Positions 37,338 through 46,849 of a DNA stretch of 64,000 nucleotides are shown one piece after another; the first letter of the stretch is position 1; the number at the start of each line of letters is the position of its first letter. The stretch spans positions 26,211 through 90,210 of the forward strand of contig NZ_CP017675.1 of assembly GCF_001870225.1 (NCBI RefSeq). Reading direction: 5' to 3'. The notes below the pieces were generated by a model. The model worked only from the letters and a program-made list of their open reading frames with translations. It made no database searches and was not told where the DNA came from. Made by a program: the position numbers and the translations under genes. This stretch comes from Gloeomargarita lithophora Alchichica-D10. Its GTDB lineage: Bacteria; Cyanobacteriota; Cyanobacteriia; Gloeomargaritales; Gloeomargaritaceae.

Positions 37338-38045
37338 CTAACCCAAGCGAGATGCACCCCTAGGAATTTGCCCCCACAGCGCAAGACATCGTAAGAGTAA
37401 ATCCGGTTGCCAGAGCAAATCCGGTCGGTCGCCCCGCAACTGCCGCCCCAACCACGCCCCATCGCCCCCCGTGATCACTACCTTGCCCGCCCATTGTTTT
37501 AGATAAAAATTCAACCCCGCCACCACCGTATAACCAATGCCGCTTTGGATCGCTTCTATCGTATCGTTCGCCCACAAAGCGGGTAATTCTAACGGCCAAG
37601 TCACCGCTGGCAATGCGCCCGTTCCCCGGTGTAGGCTTTGACATTGTAATGCTAAACCCGGCAAAATTGCCCCGCCCATAAATTGCCCCCGTTCATCCAC
37701 CGCATTCAGGCTAATCGCCGTCCCCGCATCAATCACCAACACCGGCGAACCATACAATTGACTCGCTCCCCAGGCGGCCAACGCCCGGTCTATCCCCAAA
37801 GTGGCATATATCCCTGGCAGAGGAATGTCAGACAAGGTAATTACTTTGGCCTGGTTATGTTTTTGCCACAACTGCACCTGCGCCGGGACGGGCGATACCA
37901 CCACCAGCGGCCAAGCACAATGGTTTTGCACCCAGGTGGTCGTGGGGCTATGCCAAGGGGTATGCCAGGTGCGTTTTAATTGTCCATTTTGCAACCAACC
38001 CCAGTGATAACGGCTATTCCCGGCGATTAAACCCAGGGCATTCAC
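37338..38045 (-). CDS. coaX: Type III pantothenate kinase
   Basis: CoaX phosphorylates pantothenate, the first step of coenzyme A synthesis. The ASKHA fold appears as NALGLIAGNSRYHWGWLQNG at the start, LGIDRALAAWGASQLYG, VIDAGTAISLNAVDERG and GGAILPGL, with VVITGGDG near the C-terminus. The frame opens to 38264, but the GTG at 38045 overlaps the upstream stop (GTGA) and matches the family N-terminus. It has 235 residues, at the short end of normal. It is convergent with the GGDEF-EAL gene, ending 4 bp away. Confidence 0.88.
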   Translation of the reverse strand: MNALGLIAGNSRYHWGWLQNGQLKRTWHTPWHSPTTTWVQNHCAWPLVVVSPVPAQVQLWQKHNQAKVITLSDIPLPGIYATLGIDRALAAWGASQLYGSPVLVIDAGTAISLNAVDERGQFMGGAILPGLALQCQSLHRGTGALPAVTWPLELPALWANDTIEAIQSGIGYTVVAGLNFYLKQWAGKVVITGGDGAWLGRQLRGDRPDLLWQPDLLLRCLALWGQIPRGASRLG

Positions 38046-39790
38046 GGGGTAGCCGGAGGCACCAACAACACCGCATGGGGGGTGGGACGGGGTTCGTATT
38101 CGGTGTAACGTTTGCCCTGGTAGGCGAGGGCGGCACTGGCCCCGGAGTCCAACATCACCGCCTCCCGAAACCCGGCCTGTGCTAAAGCTCGCCCCAAATT
38201 CACCGAATCTACTCGGTTGGTGGAAATGCCGATCATCGGCTGACCGCTCTGGTTCAAGCCCCAAAACGCCCGGTGGCGGTAGGCATCAAAACCAAATAAG
38301 TTCTCAAAACTAGCGTAATCCCGCGGCTGACCGTCCTTGACCAACCAAGCCGAAGCCACAAACAAATCCGTCACCCCCGGCACCTGGGCCTGTATCCCCG
38401 CCAGGGTGTTGTGTTTGAGGGGGTCAAAGGGGAGAAATTGCACCGTTTTCGGCGTGATTACCACCAAAGGCCGACCCTTGAGTTTGGGATTGTCCCCATT
38501 GCCGCCGGGGATAAATTGCCGGGTATTTTGGGCATACACCGGCCCGATCATGATATTGGAAGTGAGTGATTCTAGGGAGAAAAAACCCCCATCCACCACC
38601 GCCGTCGCCCGGGGTTCTTTTGGCAAAAATTCCTCCACCTGGTAACGGGAATCCGCATGGTAAGTAATCGGTCGCCCGCCACTGACCAGAACTAAATCCA
38701 CCCCCTCCACTGAGGTACGTTGGAGGCCAATCTCTGCCCTAAAATCCACCCCCGCCAAGGGAGCCGCCAGGGAAGCCCCGCCCCAGGCCGTACTCAGCAA
38801 ATTTGGTAAACGGGATTGGCCAAAGCGCTCAATGGTCAACAAATCCCCCGATTGCCCCGCATAAAATTCCTCCCCATTCCGCATGGTCAAGGCCGCCAGA
38901 TAACCCGCCTTTTGGGTGGCCGCCTTCACCCGGTCATCGTAATACCCCACCGGATAGGTGAAATAATAAATAGGCTTGCCCAATTCCCGCTCCAAAATCT
39001 CCTTGGATTCGGTTAATTCCCGCTCCAGGGCGGTATCATCCAGGGAACGCAAATCCCCAGGGTGGGTCACGCTATGGGAAGTAATGGTAATGAGAGGGTT
39101 TTGCACCATCTCCCGCAACTGCGCCCAGGTCACCTTGGGACGACCCGCCGTTTCCCCCACCGCCTTGGTATAAATCCCAAAGGAAGCCGGGTAATTGTAC
39201 TTTTTCAACAGGGGATAAACGTACTCATAATGCCCCGCATAGCCATCATCAAAGGTGAGTAAAATCGGCTTGGGCGGCAGGGGCAAACCGGTACGCAAAT
39301 GGGTCACCAGCGCATCCAAACTCACCGGGGTTAAGCCCTGTTCTTGAATCAATTGCAGATGGGCTTCAAACTCCTGGGGCGTAACATCAAAAAAAACCTG
39401 TTTCTCCGGCAAAATATCGTGGTACATCATCACCGGCACCCGGGCGGTTTTGGCCGCAGGCGCAATCCCCGGCCAAGGTTCCCGCCGCAAAAAAGGAACC
39501 AATTCATCCCCTAAACTGGCCGCAAAAGTGACCGCATCCCACCGCTGTTGGGCCATGGTTGCCGTCACGGGGAGGTGCCAGCAGGTGAGGAAATTCACCT
39601 GGGTCAATGTCCCTGCGGTACAATCTTCACTCACCGTCCCCGCCTTCTGCCCTGGCCAAAGGGAACTCAGCCGTTCGGGAGCCATCACCACCACGGCAAC
39701 CACCCCCGCCAACACTCCCACGCCCAAACCCGCCAGCAGGGCAGGCCAGAGGGATGCTTTACGCCGGGTTTGCCCTTTGCTTTTGAGCAT
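38042..39790 (-). CDS. Polysaccharide deacetylase / phosphodiester glycosidase fusion protein
   Basis: ATG 39790 begins MLKSKGQTRRKASLWPALLAG, an N-terminal anchor or signal (LGVGVLAGVVAVVVM). A NodB-type polysaccharide deacetylase domain has VMMYHDI, LLTFDDGYAGH near residue 178 and TSHSVTHPGDL, so its metal triad looks complete. The C-terminal half (VDLVLVSGGRPITYHAD, then AVVDGGFFS, ISTNRVDSVNLGRALAQAG, MLDSGASAALAY) is a phosphodiester glycosidase (NAGPA-like) domain. Both act on cell-surface glycans, so an envelope role is likely. The protein has 582 residues. Its stop overlaps the coaX GTG. Confidence 0.88.
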   Translation of the reverse strand: MLKSKGQTRRKASLWPALLAGLGVGVLAGVVAVVVMAPERLSSLWPGQKAGTVSEDCTAGTLTQVNFLTCWHLPVTATMAQQRWDAVTFAASLGDELVPFLRREPWPGIAPAAKTARVPVMMYHDILPEKQVFFDVTPQEFEAHLQLIQEQGLTPVSLDALVTHLRTGLPLPPKPILLTFDDGYAGHYEYVYPLLKKYNYPASFGIYTKAVGETAGRPKVTWAQLREMVQNPLITITSHSVTHPGDLRSLDDTALERELTESKEILERELGKPIYYFTYPVGYYDDRVKAATQKAGYLAALTMRNGEEFYAGQSGDLLTIERFGQSRLPNLLSTAWGGASLAAPLAGVDFRAEIGLQRTSVEGVDLVLVSGGRPITYHADSRYQVEEFLPKEPRATAVVDGGFFSLESLTSNIMIGPVYAQNTRQFIPGGNGDNPKLKGRPLVVITPKTVQFLPFDPLKHNTLAGIQAQVPGVTDLFVASAWLVKDGQPRDYASFENLFGFDAYRHRAFWGLNQSGQPMIGISTNRVDSVNLGRALAQAGFREAVMLDSGASAALAYQGKRYTEYEPRPTPHAVLLVPPATP

Positions 39791-39874
39791 AGATATTACT
39801 GCCAGTACGCCCCCATTGTACGATGTACCGCCAAACCTGCAAAGGGGATGGGGAAACCATCGCTCTCCAGGTGT

Positions 39875-39947
39875 AACAAAATAAGGTAAAGTTGTCACCT
39901 CATCAAGAGGAAAGAACCAATGGCGGGGCGTTGCCTTGCGAATGCTT
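39875..39947. repeat. Decayed type C hairpin element
   Basis: AATAAGGTAAAGTTGTCACC, then AAGAACCAATGGCGGGGCGTTGCCTTGCGA match the C element at 50377 with many substitutions. It lies between the deacetylase gene and the divergent DUF3370 gene; the flanks show nothing more. Confidence 0.5.
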
Positions 39948-40057
39948 TTCACAATGCGAATGTGATTGCCATACCACAAAGAATCATTGACAAATAACCA
40001 TCATCCATGAATGAATAAAATAGTTCAATTATTGTTCATTGGAGAGAATTTTCAGCC

Positions 40058-41401
40058 TTGTTTTTACCCCTCATTGCCCAGGTGCCACCGGTACAGGAAT
40101 CTTTTCGCCCCCAAGAAGTACGCCCATTACCAGGTCAGCTAAATCGGGTGCCTTTATTTAATAGCAATAGCCCGGAATTGGTCTTCACTGAAGGCATTTT
40201 ATTATCTACATTTGCGCCCCAGGGCATGAAAACTCCCCAGGCGCACCTGAATTATCGGTTTGAGGGGGAATTTGATGCGTTTTTGCACCATTTAGCTGAT
40301 TCTGTCGGTGCCCAGGATGCCCGCACCTTTTACCTGGGCTTTATCCTCGGCAATCCTGGTACGCGACCCGCCACCGTGTCTCTGCGCCAAGCCGCCAGTT
40401 TTTTGACCCAGCCGGATGCCGGATTTATCACCCTACCTGACCTGGTGCCCAACCCCTTGGGCTGGATGTATAGCGGCCCCGGCAGTCGCCTGACGGATTT
40501 TCTCCTGCGGGGGGGGCGACAATCCTTGGGGCTGACATCCCTGACCATTCCACCAGGGGGGACACGGGTACTGCTCAACCAACCCATTCCCACCAAAAAG
40601 GCGGGGGTAAGCCGCAATGCCCGCTCGGTTGTCCTGCGTTTGTACACCAATCAACCCGTCTATGCCGCTAGTTTGGGTTTGTTTGCCACAGTTGAACCCG
40701 ACGGCACCGAGACAGCACCTAGTTTAGAACGTTGGCAAAATATACTGCAACAAGGCACCTTGGCCAGCCCCCGGGATTTGGCTCCCACACCCCTCAATAG
40801 CCCGCCGGGACAGTTCCGCTATGGGCGGGTGAGCGGGGTGGCTTTGGGTACTCGCTGGCAGGCCAACTTGACCGACCCCGGCCACAACACCCTGGCAATT
40901 CCGACACCGGGGAAAGCCATTTCCTACGGGATTAGCTTGCTACATCGAGGGGGGATGGGCACGGGACAGGATCAAACGGCTCCCATGCTGGTGCGCTATC
41001 CCGACACTGCCTACCGCACTCATGGTAATTATGTTGTACAGTATAATTTAACCTTACCCTTGGTGAATCGCCAGGCGGAAACTCGGCGGGTCACGGTGGG
41101 GCTGGAATCCCCCCTCAAAACCGATGCTAACGAGGGTGGGTTACGTTTTTGGCAACCACCGGCTCGGCAGGTTTTCTTTCGGGGCACAGTACGAGTGCGA
41201 TACATTGATGATACGGGATTGCCGCAAGTACGGGACAATCATTTAGTTTTGCGGCGGGGGCAGAGGGCAGAGCCTTTGGCGGAGATGAATATCACCCCTG
41301 GGCAGAGTCGTTTGGTGCAGGTGAGTTTACTCTATCCCCCCGATGCCACGCCCCCCCAAATGTTGACCATTTTGACCGAGCTAAATTCAGGGAATAAGTA
41401 A
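40058..41401 (+). CDS. DUF3370 protein
   Basis: This 447-residue cyanobacterial family protein shows ALNYRFEGEFDAFLHHL-type segments, PNPLGWMYSGPGSRLTDFLLR, IPPGGTRVLLNQPIP and VSGVALGTRWQANLTDPGHN. The function is unknown; the sequence is beta-rich with a short hydrophobic start (LFLPLIAQ) resembling a degenerate signal. No ATG fits; the TTG at 40058, with GGAGAG at 40041, is the likely start. Its end overlaps the alpha-mannosidase gene by 15 bp (convergent). Confidence 0.8.
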   Translation: MFLPLIAQVPPVQESFRPQEVRPLPGQLNRVPLFNSNSPELVFTEGILLSTFAPQGMKTPQAHLNYRFEGEFDAFLHHLADSVGAQDARTFYLGFILGNPGTRPATVSLRQAASFLTQPDAGFITLPDLVPNPLGWMYSGPGSRLTDFLLRGGRQSLGLTSLTIPPGGTRVLLNQPIPTKKAGVSRNARSVVLRLYTNQPVYAASLGLFATVEPDGTETAPSLERWQNILQQGTLASPRDLAPTPLNSPPGQFRYGRVSGVALGTRWQANLTDPGHNTLAIPTPGKAISYGISLLHRGGMGTGQDQTAPMLVRYPDTAYRTHGNYVVQYNLTLPLVNRQAETRRVTVGLESPLKTDANEGGLRFWQPPARQVFFRGTVRVRYIDDTGLPQVRDNHLVLRRGQRAEPLAEMNITPGQSRLVQVSLLYPPDATPPQMLTILTELNSGNK

Positions 41402-44400
41402 TAAATTTTTGAGCATAAACGGCGTAAAATCAAGGGTAAATAATTGGTGATTGGCTATAAAATCAAGCCGATTTTCGAGTAGGTCACATTCCCAAATTTC
41501 TTGTACAGGAAACTGGGGTTGAATTTCTGCACTAACCGGCTCTCCATAGGCTTCATAAATGCGAACGATAATACCATCAAAATCCATCGTTTTTTTGACA
41601 CAAGCAATCACTAAATTAGGGGCATTAAACCTAATAATTTGGGAATTAATTTGCCGCAAACTACCTGGAAATACCAGGGGCGGATAGAAAAATTCTTGGG
41701 CTTGCTGGACAACTTTAGCGGTTGTGGCCGTACCAAGATGAGGGTACAAACGGCAACAAAATTGATGAATGCCGACATCGGTAACTCCTATATCCGTCAG
41801 ATGCCAGGGTTCAATGGGGTGGGGATAATGAGCCACCCGCAGTAAGGTTAATCCTAGAGTATTAGAAGTAACATTAAACCCATACTTATCACGACTTAAT
41901 AAACTCACCCCCCAGTCATCGGTAGATAAATCCGCCCAACTGAGTGCCGGAACTTCAAATTGGACGGGGTTACAGGTCGAACGCTGAATCATCCCAAAAG
42001 GAATATCAAAAGTAGCTTGTTCAGAGCTTAAGGCTAACGGAAATAAAATCTTCATTACAAATGGAGCGTATTGATTATCAGTTAAATCCACATCAATAAA
42101 AAATTCGATGAATGGGGAATTTTGATATAAATAAATTGATTTCTTGATCTGACAAAATAAACCATTATCATTCTGAACTTGATAGGTAAATGTCATGCCA
42201 TAACGTAATGTTCCTGATTCAACAACTGGGTCAGAAATCAATTCTAAATCAGGAGATGGACAGGTAGCATAATCCGCATCTATATCCCAGGCTTCCCACT
42301 GTTTTGGTTGGTCAAGAAATACTTTTATTTCTCCACCTTTTTGATTTGGGGATAAGATATTTTTTGCTAAAAGTTTATCCCATAATTCCGTAAAATTGCC
42401 TTGGGAATCGAAAGTTAATTTAAGGTGATTGTTTTCTAATTCATTTAGTTTATTGTTGATTTTATATTTTTTAACTGTTTCATAAACTATGGGTTGGTTT
42501 ATAATTTCTAATTGAATTTCCGTAAAGCTACAGGCTTCTAATTTTGGAATAGCACATAAAAATTGCATACTTCCAGGGGGATGTTCTGGATATAAACTAG
42601 GGATAGGACTAGTGCTATCTAACAGTTGATGTGGCACTACTTGCCCATTACACTTAAATGAAATCCTGTTGGTTATTAATGCTAAATCCGGTTCTTCCAT
42701 TGTGAAAATCAAATAAGTATTATCCTGAGTATGAATGGGATTAAAAATTGTCCAGGTGTAGGGTAGGTTAGGGTTCGTTTGTAAATACTGCCATATTTGT
42801 TTACGGATAGACAATAGGTTATCCAAAATTTGAGTAAAATCTTGGAGAATTTGCATATAAGCATCGCTGATAAATGTACCTGGTAAAATGTCGTGAAATT
42901 GTTGCAGTAGTAATAATTTCCAAGTCTGTTCAAGTAATTCTTCAGGATATGAGTTCCCATTTAACCAGCCTAAAGTTGCTAGTAATTCACTTAGAAATAA
43001 TTCCCGTTCTGCCTGCCGGTGGAGTTGTTTGACTCGACTGTGGGTGGTATAAGTACCTCGGTGTTTTTCTAGGTATAATTCCCCCTGCCAAACTGGTAAA
43101 TTATCCCCATATTTTTCTAATTCCTGGAAAAATTGAATTGGGCTAGAAATATGATGGGGAAATGGGAGATTTAAGGACTGTGTTAATTCATAAATATGTA
43201 AATGTTGGCGGGTGACTCCCCCACCCCCATCCCCATAACCAAAGGTTTGTAAAACTACGGGTGCTATGGTTTTTTGTTGATATTGCTGGCCGGTTTTATC
43301 TAAATCTTTAATACTTATCAATCCCTCTAATCCTACGGGCGGTTGATGGGCTAATACTTGCGTACCATCAATGCCTTCCCACCAAAAAGAATCTAAAGGA
43401 AATTCCCCCGTGTCATTCCAATTCAGTTTGGTCGTGAAAAAGTAATTAACCCCTGCGTTTTTGAGTAGTTGAGGTAAATTCCCCTGATAACCAAAAGTAT
43501 CGGGTAACCAAAGAATTTGGCAATTTATATTAAATTCTTCTTGAAAAAATTTTTGACCATAAATAAGTTGCCTAACCCAGGATTCGCCCCCAATTAAATT
43601 CCCATCCGGTTCTACCCAGACGGCTCCTTCAATGTGCCATCGTTTTAATTTTACTTGGGTTTGAATCTGTTGATAAAGTTCGGGATAATCCTGCTGAAGA
43701 TAAACATATAGTTGCGCTTGACCTTGCATGAAATTAAAATCAGGAAATTCTTGGATGAGATTTAATGCAGTTGTAAATGTCCGAGCCAGTTTACGGCGGG
43801 TTTCTTTGATTGTCCACAACCAAATAATATCAATATGAGAATGCCCAATTAAATGGATTTTTAGTGTGATTTTTGGTTCTAAATTGATCTGTAAACTATG
43901 GAATATTTGCGAACTTAATTCAGATAGATTTAATTCATGTTTAGAAATATAGTCTGCTAAATTTCCTAAACCCTTTTCTATCCAGAGATAATCATCACTC
44001 ATGGCAAGTAAATGCTCTAGCCAAGCATATAATTTCTCCGCTTCTGAGTTGATGAACACTAATTCACTAAACTGACATTGATTTAATTCCTGTTTACGAC
44101 CACTATAGGCTTGAATTTGGATAGTAAACTCTGGCGTGATATTAACTGGTAATATGATTTCTTGGTGATTTCTATCAATTCCATGATAAACCTGATTATT
44201 GATTAACACTAAACCTTCTGGTATATCCATCCGAAGGGCAATTTTTTGATGCCCCAATTTTTTAGGCAAAATTACTTTTTTCTGCCACCAAATCGTTTGA
44301 TCATATCCCCCCCAATGTGTAGGTACTTTTACCGCTTGCCAGGGATTATCTTGACCTTCTAAAGTGATATTCCAAGTACTTAATTCGATGATTTCCGGGT

Positions 44401-44455
44401 AACGGAAACGGTTAATTTCCTGGAGTAATTGATTAATTTTTTCCTGTACCTTCAT
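41387..44455 (-). CDS. Alpha-mannosidase, GH38
   Basis: This 1022-residue GH38 enzyme trims alpha-mannosides. The conserved GHSHIDIIWLWTIKETRRK near residue 203 has the zinc-ligand His-x-His and the Asp. WLPDTFGYQGNLPQLLKNAG near residue 320 carries the nucleophile region. The C-terminal beta domain is full length. The gene is AT-rich (many AAATTT tracts) compared with its neighbours, which may indicate transfer. Its ATG overlaps the CbiT stop (ATGA), so it is the last gene of a tight sipA-DUF3288-cbiT operon. The cellular substrate is unknown, perhaps surface mannan or a storage glycan. Confidence 0.93.
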   Translation of the reverse strand: MKVQEKINQLLQEINRFRYPEIIELSTWNITLEGQDNPWQAVKVPTHWGGYDQTIWWQKKVILPKKLGHQKIALRMDIPEGLVLINNQVYHGIDRNHQEIILPVNITPEFTIQIQAYSGRKQELNQCQFSELVFINSEAEKLYAWLEHLLAMSDDYLWIEKGLGNLADYISKHELNLSELSSQIFHSLQINLEPKITLKIHLIGHSHIDIIWLWTIKETRRKLARTFTTALNLIQEFPDFNFMQGQAQLYVYLQQDYPELYQQIQTQVKLKRWHIEGAVWVEPDGNLIGGESWVRQLIYGQKFFQEEFNINCQILWLPDTFGYQGNLPQLLKNAGVNYFFTTKLNWNDTGEFPLDSFWWEGIDGTQVLAHQPPVGLEGLISIKDLDKTGQQYQQKTIAPVVLQTFGYGDGGGGVTRQHLHIYELTQSLNLPFPHHISSPIQFFQELEKYGDNLPVWQGELYLEKHRGTYTTHSRVKQLHRQAERELFLSELLATLGWLNGNSYPEELLEQTWKLLLLQQFHDILPGTFISDAYMQILQDFTQILDNLLSIRKQIWQYLQTNPNLPYTWTIFNPIHTQDNTYLIFTMEEPDLALITNRISFKCNGQVVPHQLLDSTSPIPSLYPEHPPGSMQFLCAIPKLEACSFTEIQLEIINQPIVYETVKKYKINNKLNELENNHLKLTFDSQGNFTELWDKLLAKNILSPNQKGGEIKVFLDQPKQWEAWDIDADYATCPSPDLELISDPVVESGTLRYGMTFTYQVQNDNGLFCQIKKSIYLYQNSPFIEFFIDVDLTDNQYAPFVMKILFPLALSSEQATFDIPFGMIQRSTCNPVQFEVPALSWADLSTDDWGVSLLSRDKYGFNVTSNTLGLTLLRVAHYPHPIEPWHLTDIGVTDVGIHQFCCRLYPHLGTATTAKVVQQAQEFFYPPLVFPGSLRQINSQIIRFNAPNLVIACVKKTMDFDGIIVRIYEAYGEPVSAEIQPQFPVQEIWECDLLENRLDFIANHQLFTLDFTPFMLKNLLLIP

Positions 44456-45042
44456 GGCTTTTCCCCACTCAGGATAAAAATCGGGTCAAGGGCTACTAAA
44501 ACCTGTTGTATCCCTCGGGTTTCTAACCGATTTACCGCCGATTGAATCACCTCCACTTTGCGGGCTTGTAGTGCCCCCAAGGTCTGCACCATGCGGTAAA
44601 AGCCTTCTAAACTATTGGTCGCCGTCACCAAACGACCGCCCGCCGCAAGACAATCCCAGGCGGCACGCAGAACCACATCCACCGGTCGCCCGCCCTCCAA
44701 AAAAATCCGGTCTGGACGGGGGACAATCGCCGCCAAACAGTCCGGCGCATGACCGGTAATGATGGTCATATTCTGAACATTAAATCGCTCGCCGTTGCGC
44801 TGAATTAACCCCACCACCTCCTCATCCCGTTCGATGGCGATGATTTGACCTTCAGTACAAAATAATGCAGATTCTACGGCTACGGTGCCCGTACCCGCCC
44901 CGATGTCCCAGAGAATCGAATTTTTTTTCAGACAAAGTTGGGACAAAATTAGGACACGGGACTCCCGTTTGCTCATGGGAATCCCCGGTAGTCGCTCGAA
45001 GGCATCATCGGGAATCCCGGCGGTAACGTAGGGCCAAGTCAT
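44452..45042 (-). CDS. cbiT: Precorrin-6Y C5,15-methyltransferase (decarboxylating), CbiT subunit
   Basis: CbiT methylates and decarboxylates a precorrin at C15/C12 in cobalamin synthesis. The N-terminus TAGIPDDAFERLPGIPMSKRESR and motif I LWDIGAGTGTVAVESA near residue 42 are diagnostic, and PDRIFLEGGRP follows. The frame opens to 45192, but ATG 45042 gives the known start and 196 residues. It begins 4 bp after the DUF3288 stop on the same strand. I saw no B12 riboswitch upstream. Confidence 0.93.
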   Translation of the reverse strand: MTWPYVTAGIPDDAFERLPGIPMSKRESRVLILSQLCLKKNSILWDIGAGTGTVAVESALFCTEGQIIAIERDEEVVGLIQRNGERFNVQNMTIITGHAPDCLAAIVPRPDRIFLEGGRPVDVVLRAAWDCLAAGGRLVTATNSLEGFYRMVQTLGALQARKVEVIQSAVNRLETRGIQQVLVALDPIFILSGEKP

Positions 45043-45046
45043 GGAC

Positions 45047-45331
45047 TTAGTTCCAGTCCTCCTGTCCGGCGGCACGACTGCGATAAACCTTGCCCTGGCG
45101 GTGAATGGCCTGGGTGCGCTGAAATACTTCTGCCTCGGAAAGTCCCCAGCGAGCCAAAGTAGCGGCCAAATCCCGTTGGATGTCCCGGGCACCCGGAAAA
45201 TGCTGGTAACGAATTTGCAATCGCGCCCACTCCGCTAGGGCGTGGTCATGGGGTTCGCTGGTGACTAATTGATCCACCACCTGCCGGTCGGTGTGGTACA
45301 ATGGATGGCTCTGGTCTTTCGGTGCGCTCAC
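45047..45331 (-). CDS. DUF3288 protein
   Basis: This 94-residue cyanobacterial protein has the family signature: KDQSHPLYHTDRQVVDQL, EWARLQIRYQHFPGARDIQ, and WGLSEAEVFQRTQAIH ending EDWN. The start is the GTG at 45331, overlapping the sipA stop (GTGA). The function is unknown. It is co-transcribed with sipA and cbiT by layout. Confidence 0.9.
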   Translation of the reverse strand: MSAPKDQSHPLYHTDRQVVDQLVTSEPHDHALAEWARLQIRYQHFPGARDIQRDLAATLARWGLSEAEVFQRTQAIHRQGKVYRSRAAGQEDWN

Positions 45332-45546
45332 GGCTCCACCGCCTCCAGGTAGGCTTCCCCCAGCAGAAATGCTCCCCGTTGGCAACGCACACTCCAATCC
45401 CCACCGGGGTTATGGGCTAAAACCACCCCCTCCTCCCCCAATTCAATCATGCTAGGCGGGCGTAACATGGGCATGGGTTCCGCCGTTTTGACATAAGCGG
45501 GCAGACGCACAACCCGCACCCGTTGGCCAATCTGGAATGTTGCCAT
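45328..45546 (-). CDS. sipA: NblS-interacting protein A (DUF3148)
   Basis: SipA binds the NblS (DspA/Hik33) histidine kinase and tunes its activity in light, cold and nutrient stress. This 72-residue SH3-like protein reads RVRVVRLPAYVKTAEPMPMLRPP and EGVVLAHNPGGDWSVRCQRGAFLL, nearly identical to the family core. It leads a four-gene minus-strand operon (sipA, DUF3288, cbiT, GH38), with 4-nt overlaps at the first and last junctions and a 4-bp gap before cbiT. It is divergent from rpsN across about 120 bp. Confidence 0.92.
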   Translation of the reverse strand: MATFQIGQRVRVVRLPAYVKTAEPMPMLRPPSMIELGEEGVVLAHNPGGDWSVRCQRGAFLLGEAYLEAVEP

Positions 45547-45668
45547 AAACTGGTTACTGAACTTTATTGTCTAGGGTACAACCATTCTCGCTGCGGTCGG
45601 GTTCTTGACGGTGGATTACCAGTTGGCATAAGATTAGAAATTGCGGTTTTAATAATAGTGGTTAGGTT

Positions 45669-45971
45669 ATGGCAAAAAAAAGCATGGTCGAGCGGGAGAA
45701 GCGGCGGCAGAAACTGGTGGATAAACACCGGGAGCGGCGGGAACAGCTTAAATTTGAATTTATCGTGGCGGAAACCTGGGAAGAACGCCTGGATTTGCAC
45801 CGCCAACTACAACGGCTCCCCCGCAATAGTGCCCCCAACCGTCTGCGGAACCGTTGCTGGTCAACCGGTCGCCCTCGGGGGGTGTTCCGGGATTTTGGCC
45901 TCTGCCGCAATTCCATGCGGGAAATGGCGCACCAGGGGTTACTACCTGGGGTCACCAAGTCCAGTTGGTAA
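45669..45971 (+). CDS. rpsN: 30S ribosomal protein S14
   Basis: This 100-residue S14 of the zinc-free (C-minus) class has [16 protein letters not shown] at the start and [34 protein letters not shown] (two parts) at the end. It binds 16S rRNA in the small subunit head. ATG 45669 has a weak GTTAGG site upstream. It stands alone, as is usual in cyanobacteria. Confidence 0.97.
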   Translation: MAKKSMVEREKRRQKLVDKHRERREQLKFEFIVAETWEERLDLHRQLQRLPRNSAPNRLRNRCWSTGRPRGVFRDFGLCRNSMREMAHQGLLPGVTKSSW

Positions 45972-46078
45972 GACGGCTGGAAAACCAGGTTAATAATCGT
46001 ACCAGTATTGTGTCAATGGCTCGTATCAGCGATGGGCAACGTGTATAGTTCAGGAATCTCCTGTAAACGGGATCGGTA

Positions 46079-46849
46079 ATGGGTCGCAACCTCCTGCGGG
46101 TGATTGGTGTCGGGCTGGTGGGAATAGGCGTGGGCTTGGGTCTGGCCGTTCGTTTAGAGGCACAAACGCCGATTCCCAGTGCCAACCAACGGCAGAACCC
46201 CATACTCTTGCTCCAGCGGGCGGCAAATTTCCTGAAAGCCAAGCCCAGTTTTAGTTTTGAAACCGATATTCAGTTTGATAATATTTTAGAATCGGGGCAG
46301 AAAGTGCAGTACAGTGCCTTTCAAAAGGTCTATGTACAACGTCCCAATCGTCTGCGGGTGGATTATACGGGGGATTTGCGGGCAACCCGGTTCTTTTTTG
46401 ACGGTCAAACCATGACCCTCCAGGATGCGGATCAATTGTTTTATGCAACTCGGCCAATGGTGGGAACAATTGATGATGCGATTGCCGCTGTTGACCAGGT
46501 ATTTGGCTTAAATATACCCTTATCCAATTTGGTGGTGAGTGACCCTTATGGAGCGGTTGCCCCGACCATTACCAACAGCCGTTATCTCGGTATGGGGATG
46601 GTGAATCGGGTGCCTGCCCATCATCTGCTTTACCAAACCGGCGAGCGGGATGTGCAGGTCTGGGTCAGTGATGGCCGGGAACCCACGGTGCAAAAAATTC
46701 TGATTACCTACCGGGATTTACCGGGTTCACCCCAGTACACCGCCGTTTTTTCCCGCTGGCAATTTGCGCCGCCCCTGCAAGCCCGTTGGTTCCGGTTTCG
46801 TCCCCCGGCGGGTGTGGGTCAAGTTGAGTCCTCTTTCCCCGTGAAGTGA
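46079..46849 (+). CDS. DUF2092 protein (exported, LolA-like fold)
   Basis: MGRNLLRVIGVGLVGIGVGLGLAVRLEAQ is a signal peptide; the mature part has the DUF2092 pattern (FDNILESGQKVQYSAFQKVYVQRPNRLRVDYTGDL in adjoining blocks, FFFDGQTMTLQDADQLFYAT). The fold is related to the lipoprotein-carrier LolA/LppX group. Such genes often stand beside a low-complexity partner, as here: the stop overlaps the next ATG (TGATG), which implies coupled expression. Confidence 0.85.
   Translation: MGRNLLRVIGVGLVGIGVGLGLAVRLEAQTPIPSANQRQNPILLLQRAANFLKAKPSFSFETDIQFDNILESGQKVQYSAFQKVYVQRPNRLRVDYTGDLRATRFFFDGQTMTLQDADQLFYATRPMVGTIDDAIAAVDQVFGLNIPLSNLVVSDPYGAVAPTITNSRYLGMGMVNRVPAHHLLYQTGERDVQVWVSDGREPTVQKILITYRDLPGSPQYTAVFSRWQFAPPLQARWFRFRPPAGVGQVESSFPVK

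Noticed and set aside
45043..45331. Cobalamin riboswitch upstream of cbiT
   Set aside because: The space upstream is coding (DUF3288), and no B12-box-like segment was seen.
45523..45993. 156-codon plus-strand ORF over rpsN
   Set aside because: The out-of-frame overlap with a certain ribosomal protein gene explains it.
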